From Methylacidiphilales bacterium (GTDB taxonomy: Bacteria; Verrucomicrobiota; Verrucomicrobiia; Methylacidiphilales; UBA1321), in assembly GCA_026225555.1 (NCBI GenBank), contig JAMFSY010000074.1, forward strand, positions 1-64,000: a stretch of DNA of 64,000 nt, in the 5' to 3' direction. Numbering within the stretch: position 1 is the stretch's first letter; the number at the start of each line of letters is the position of its first letter. Shown here in pieces: positions 61,119 to 64,000 of this stretch. The translations under genes and the position numbers were made by a program. The notes under the pieces were generated by a model. It worked only from the letters and a program-made list of their open reading frames with translations, did not search any database and had not been told where the DNA came from.

Positions 61119-62299
61119 AATTTTTTGGCCCGGGTTTCCGTCTTTATAAGGAGAGGGCAATCACCCTTTTTATTTTCATCGGCATTGCTGTCCTGCCTTC
61201 TCTTCGTGGGGCGGATACTTCGGTTACGATAAACCCTCCAGCCCCGTCACGTCAGCCGCCCCTGGTGACATCGGTCACGGACGCTGCGGCCTTGCCTATC
61301 GCCGTGGCGACGACCGACCCAAACATTTGCTATCTATTAGGTCGATTCGATACATCCAGGGGAGATCCACGTTGTTCGTGGACAGCCAGCACGATCCTGC
61401 TGAAATTCCAGGGCACCGCCCTCGTCGCGCGGATGGAGGACACCGGTCTTAATTATTGGGAGGTGGAGATCGACGGGAAGGCCGTCCGGAAAATGGCCTT
61501 GGGCATAGGCTCGCATCTTTACGAGATTGCCTCGGGCTTGCCCGCGGGCCCGCACACCATCCGGCTGGTTCGCGTGACGGAGGCGGAATGGGGCCCAACC
61601 CAGATTCACGGTTTTCAACTCAACCAAGGTGGTGCGCTCTTGCCCGCCGAGGCGCCCGCCCATCGGTTGGAAGTGATCGGTGACTCGATTAGCTGCGGAA
61701 ACGATATGGAGGGCCAGCCCAACGACCCGGAGAATATCGGGGAGAATGGCTATTTGAGTTATGGTGAAGTCGCCGCTCGCCGCCTTGATCTCGATTACCG
61801 CTGCGTGTCCTGGTCGGGCCGTAGGATGTGGCCCAACAAAACCGTGCCTTCGGTTTACGACAAGACGATTCCGACCGAGGCTGACAGCAAGTGGGATTTT
61901 TCTCAATGGATGCCTGAGGTGATCCTAATCAATCTCTCCACCAATGATTTCAATCTCAAACACGGACTCACTCTGGACGAAGCTGGATGGACGGCCGGCT
62001 ACGAGAAATTTATCGGCCAGTTGCGCAGCCATTTTCCTCGGGCTGAGATTTATTGTGCCAGCAGCCCCATGCTCACGGGCGATAAACTAGTCTCTTCCAA
62101 AGCTTATCTCCAGAAGGTGATTGCTGATCTCAATACCGCCGGTGACACGAAGGTCCAGTATCTCGAGTTTGATCACGAGGATCCGATCGACGGAATTGGC
62201 ATTCGCAACCATCCAAACGCAAAGACCCATCACATCATGGGAGATAAACTGGCTGGGCGACTCGCAAAGAACCTGGGATGGACCATGACCACCCCCTAA
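61115..62299 (+). CDS. Secreted SGNH/GDSL esterase, carbohydrate esterase family 2-like
   Basis: A 394-residue exported enzyme from ATG 61115. The signal peptide has ITLFIFIGIAVLPSLRGA. An N-terminal beta-sandwich (about 50-180, FDTSRGDPRCSWTASTILLK; GLPAGPHTIRLVRVTEAEWG) precedes the SGNH domain. Its Ser is in EVIGDSISCGNDMEG (about 190), the Asn block is LINLSTNDFNLKHG, and the Asp/His end lies in HHIMGDKLAGRL with HHI supplying the His. CE2 enzymes remove acetyl groups from xylan or other polysaccharides. The gene is intact, unlike the remnants before it, and may depend on a new promoter. Confidence 0.85.
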   Translation: MKFFGPGFRLYKERAITLFIFIGIAVLPSLRGADTSVTINPPAPSRQPPLVTSVTDAAALPIAVATTDPNICYLLGRFDTSRGDPRCSWTASTILLKFQGTALVARMEDTGLNYWEVEIDGKAVRKMALGIGSHLYEIASGLPAGPHTIRLVRVTEAEWGPTQIHGFQLNQGGALLPAEAPAHRLEVIGDSISCGNDMEGQPNDPENIGENGYLSYGEVAARRLDLDYRCVSWSGRRMWPNKTVPSVYDKTIPTEADSKWDFSQWMPEVILINLSTNDFNLKHGLTLDEAGWTAGYEKFIGQLRSHFPRAEIYCASSPMLTGDKLVSSKAYLQKVIADLNTAGDTKVQYLEFDHEDPIDGIGIRNHPNAKTHHIMGDKLAGRLAKNLGWTMTTP

Positions 62300-62427
62300 A
62301 CGGACGTCGAGGATCAGACGTTTTGCCTGTTTGCGGATAGATTTCGAAATGGGGCTTGGAGTTGGCAGAAGATCGTAGATGATGACATTTCCGCGATAGC
62401 GGCAAAGTCATCTCACGAGTATTTTTT

Positions 62428-64000
62428 ATGGAAATCTGGTCTCAAAATTACGATCCATTTGGAAATATTTTTGTTTCGGCTTTGGTTGCAGCGGTTCCGG
62501 CGATTCTTCTCATCGGACTGATCGCTCTGCTTGAAGTGAAGATTCACTTTGCCGCCCTGATCGCGCTGGCCGCCTCCCTGGTCCTCGCCTTGGTGATCTA
62601 CCACATGCCAGCCAGTGCCGTGACCGCGAGCACGGTGTATGGCGCGGCTTATGGCTTGTTTCCTATCGGCTGGCTCGTGCTCAATATTATCTTTCTCTAC
62701 CAGCTCACGGTGAAGCGCGGACTGTTCGATATTTTGCGGGATAGCCTCGCCCGGGTTGCGCCGGATCCGCGCATTCAGCTCATTCTGATTGCCTTTGCCT
62801 TCGGCGCATTTTTGGAAGGGATGTCGGGATTCGGCGCGCCGGTGGCAATCACGGCGGCCATTCTGATTCAACTCGGCTTCAAGCCTCTCCAGGCAGCTGG
62901 CCTGACCCTTGTCGCGAACACAGCCCCGGTCGCCTTCGGGTCGCTAGGAATCCCAATTACCACGCTTCAACAGGTGACCGACCTGAATCTCCTGGCGCTT
63001 TCGGCCACGGTCGGCGCGCAGTTGGTGATTTTCTCGCTCTCGATTCCCTTTGTCATCCTCATCATGCTTTGCGGTTGGCGCGGTCTCTTCGGTGTCTGGC
63101 CTGCCGCCCTGGTGGCGGGCCTTTCCTACACCGTTCCTCAATTTCTAGTTTCGACTTATCACGGTCCGTGGCTCGCGGCGCCTATCGCGGGACTCTCCGC
63201 CCTGGGCTCGCTGGTCGTCCTTCTTCGTTTCTGGAAACCCAAGGTACTCTGGGCCTTCAATGGCGAGGGCGAGCTTGGCCCGGAAAGGGGAGGAAGCGTC
63301 AATCCGCGGCTGACTCCGGCAGGAGCGCCTGCTTCCGGCCGTTCGGTGTTCTTGGCCTGGATGCCATGGGGGCTTCTAACCCTTGTGCTGCTGGTCTGGG
63401 GCGTGCCGCTCTTTCAAACGGCCATTGATCGGATCTTCTCGGCAGAGTTCCCCATGCCTTACCTGCATCAACTGGTGCGCCGCATGCCGCCGATCGAGGT
63501 CGCCCAGGCCGCTCCGATCAATGCCATCTTCAAGTTCCATTTTCTTTCTTCCACGGGAACGGGCACTTTTCTCGCGGCCGTCGCAACCGGTTTCCTGATC
63601 GGTTTTTCGTGGCGTGAAATGATCCGGCTCTATCTCGAGACGATCTGGCGGATTCGCCTTTCCCTTCTCACCATTGCCACGATGCTGGCGCTGGGCAACG
63701 TCACACGTTATTGCGGGACGGATGGTACTATGGGGCTGGCCTTGGCGCACACGGGCTCCTTTTATCCCTTCTTTGGGCCGTTGCTGGGTTGGGTGGGCGC
63801 CGCCATTACCGGTTCTGATACTTCCTCCAACGTTCTCTTTGGAAGCCTGCAAAAAATCACCGCGCAGCAGGTGGGCGTCAGCGCCGTTCTCATGTGCGCG
63901 GCCAATACCTGCGGCGGCGTCATGGGCAAGATGATCAGTTCGCAAAGCATCGTGGTGGCCAGCACTGCCATGAATTGGTATGGGCATGAAAGCCGCATCC
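62428..64000 (+). CDS. lldP: L-lactate permease, 3'-truncated by window edge
   Basis: A polytopic inner-membrane symporter for lactate (or glycolate) with protons. From ATG 62428 the frame MEIWSQNYDPFGNIFVSALV stays open to the window end, 524 codons, against about 550 for the family. Signature stretches are AFGAFLEGMSGFGAPVAITA, ANTAPVAFGSLGIPITTL, FKFHFLSSTGTGTFLAAV, RYCGTDGTMGLALAHTG, GWVGAAITGSDTSSNVLFG and CAANTCGGVMGKMISSQSI. At least ten hydrophobic segments are visible. The 128 bp upstream contain no other gene. Confidence 0.95.
   Translation, partial: MEIWSQNYDPFGNIFVSALVAAVPAILLIGLIALLEVKIHFAALIALAASLVLALVIYHMPASAVTASTVYGAAYGLFPIGWLVLNIIFLYQLTVKRGLFDILRDSLARVAPDPRIQLILIAFAFGAFLEGMSGFGAPVAITAAILIQLGFKPLQAAGLTLVANTAPVAFGSLGIPITTLQQVTDLNLLALSATVGAQLVIFSLSIPFVILIMLCGWRGLFGVWPAALVAGLSYTVPQFLVSTYHGPWLAAPIAGLSALGSLVVLLRFWKPKVLWAFNGEGELGPERGGSVNPRLTPAGAPASGRSVFLAWMPWGLLTLVLLVWGVPLFQTAIDRIFSAEFPMPYLHQLVRRMPPIEVAQAAPINAIFKFHFLSSTGTGTFLAAVATGFLIGFSWREMIRLYLETIWRIRLSLLTIATMLALGNVTRYCGTDGTMGLALAHTGSFYPFFGPLLGWVGAAITGSDTSSNVLFGSLQKITAQQVGVSAVLMCAANTCGGVMGKMISSQSIVVASTAMNWYGHESRI

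Noticed and set aside
62300-62427. Open frame through the gap before the lactate permease
   Set aside because: It reads natural-looking residues but has no start codon and no family, and runs out of frame into the permease.

Overview
This window is chromosomal DNA of a Gram-negative bacterium. Evidence includes a Wza/Wzc-type exopolysaccharide export locus, an outer-membrane beta-barrel protein, and several PAS-rich hybrid histidine kinases. G+C looks high (high fifties) in the housekeeping parts. The mix of genes is compatible with Verrucomicrobiota or a similar soil/water lineage, but that placement is a guess: there is no rRNA here.

Layout. (1) 1-3.3 kb: the 3' part of purD, a MobA-like nucleotidyltransferase and a soluble transhydrogenase. 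(2) 3.3-8.0 kb, minus strand: a hybrid kinase, then a REC-only regulator, a LuxR-type regulator and a secreted GH5 glycosidase as one tight operon. (3) 8.1-22.8 kb, plus strand: a complete Wzx/Wzy-type exopolysaccharide cluster (initiating sugar transferase, five GT4-type glycosyltransferases, flippase, polymerase, beta-barrel protein, export protein, tyrosine autokinase). It has a shared GTTTCCACA promoter-like motif and a 48-bp imperfect repeat. (4) 22.8-29.4 kb, minus strand: a LuxR regulator and two more large hybrid kinases. (5) 29.4-35.96 kb: a decayed and accessory stretch, visibly A+T-richer after 31.5 kb. It has a broken alpha/beta hydrolase, a DUF2071 protein, a frameshifted DUF2971 gene and a two-gene AbiTii operon that looks like phage defence.

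(6) 35,972-56,124 is the centrepiece: a 20,153-bp Tn7/Mu-like transposon whose ends can be read from the sequence. It has TGTAGC...GCTACA termini, subterminal binding-site repeats spaced 23 bp apart and inverted between the two ends, and a perfect 7-bp flanking duplication (GGGCTTA). The insertion lies 28 bp from the 3' end of a tRNA-Ser(CGA) gene. The element carries two divergent transposition modules. Each is an intact DD35E transposase overlapping an AAA+ ATPase by four bases, and one of the ATPases has lost its Walker B acidic residues. Between and beside them are a tandem ribbon-helix-helix/PIN fusion and several unrecognised proteins. The cargo is a zinc-ribbon-array nuclease, a three-gene set of unknown proteins that includes two paralogues, a GNAT acetyltransferase, a Sel1-repeat trypsin-like protease, a three-gene AAA+ operon of unknown function and a LuxR-type regulator. 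This is the best candidate for an undescribed system.

(7) 56.15-64 kb: tRNA-Ser, a tyrosine integrase, GAPDH, two small proteins, then a scrambled set of gene remnants (GH31 C-terminus, a phospholipase C with an internal inversion, an endonuclease/phosphatase C-terminus). An intact CE2-type esterase and the 5' part of an L-lactate permease follow.
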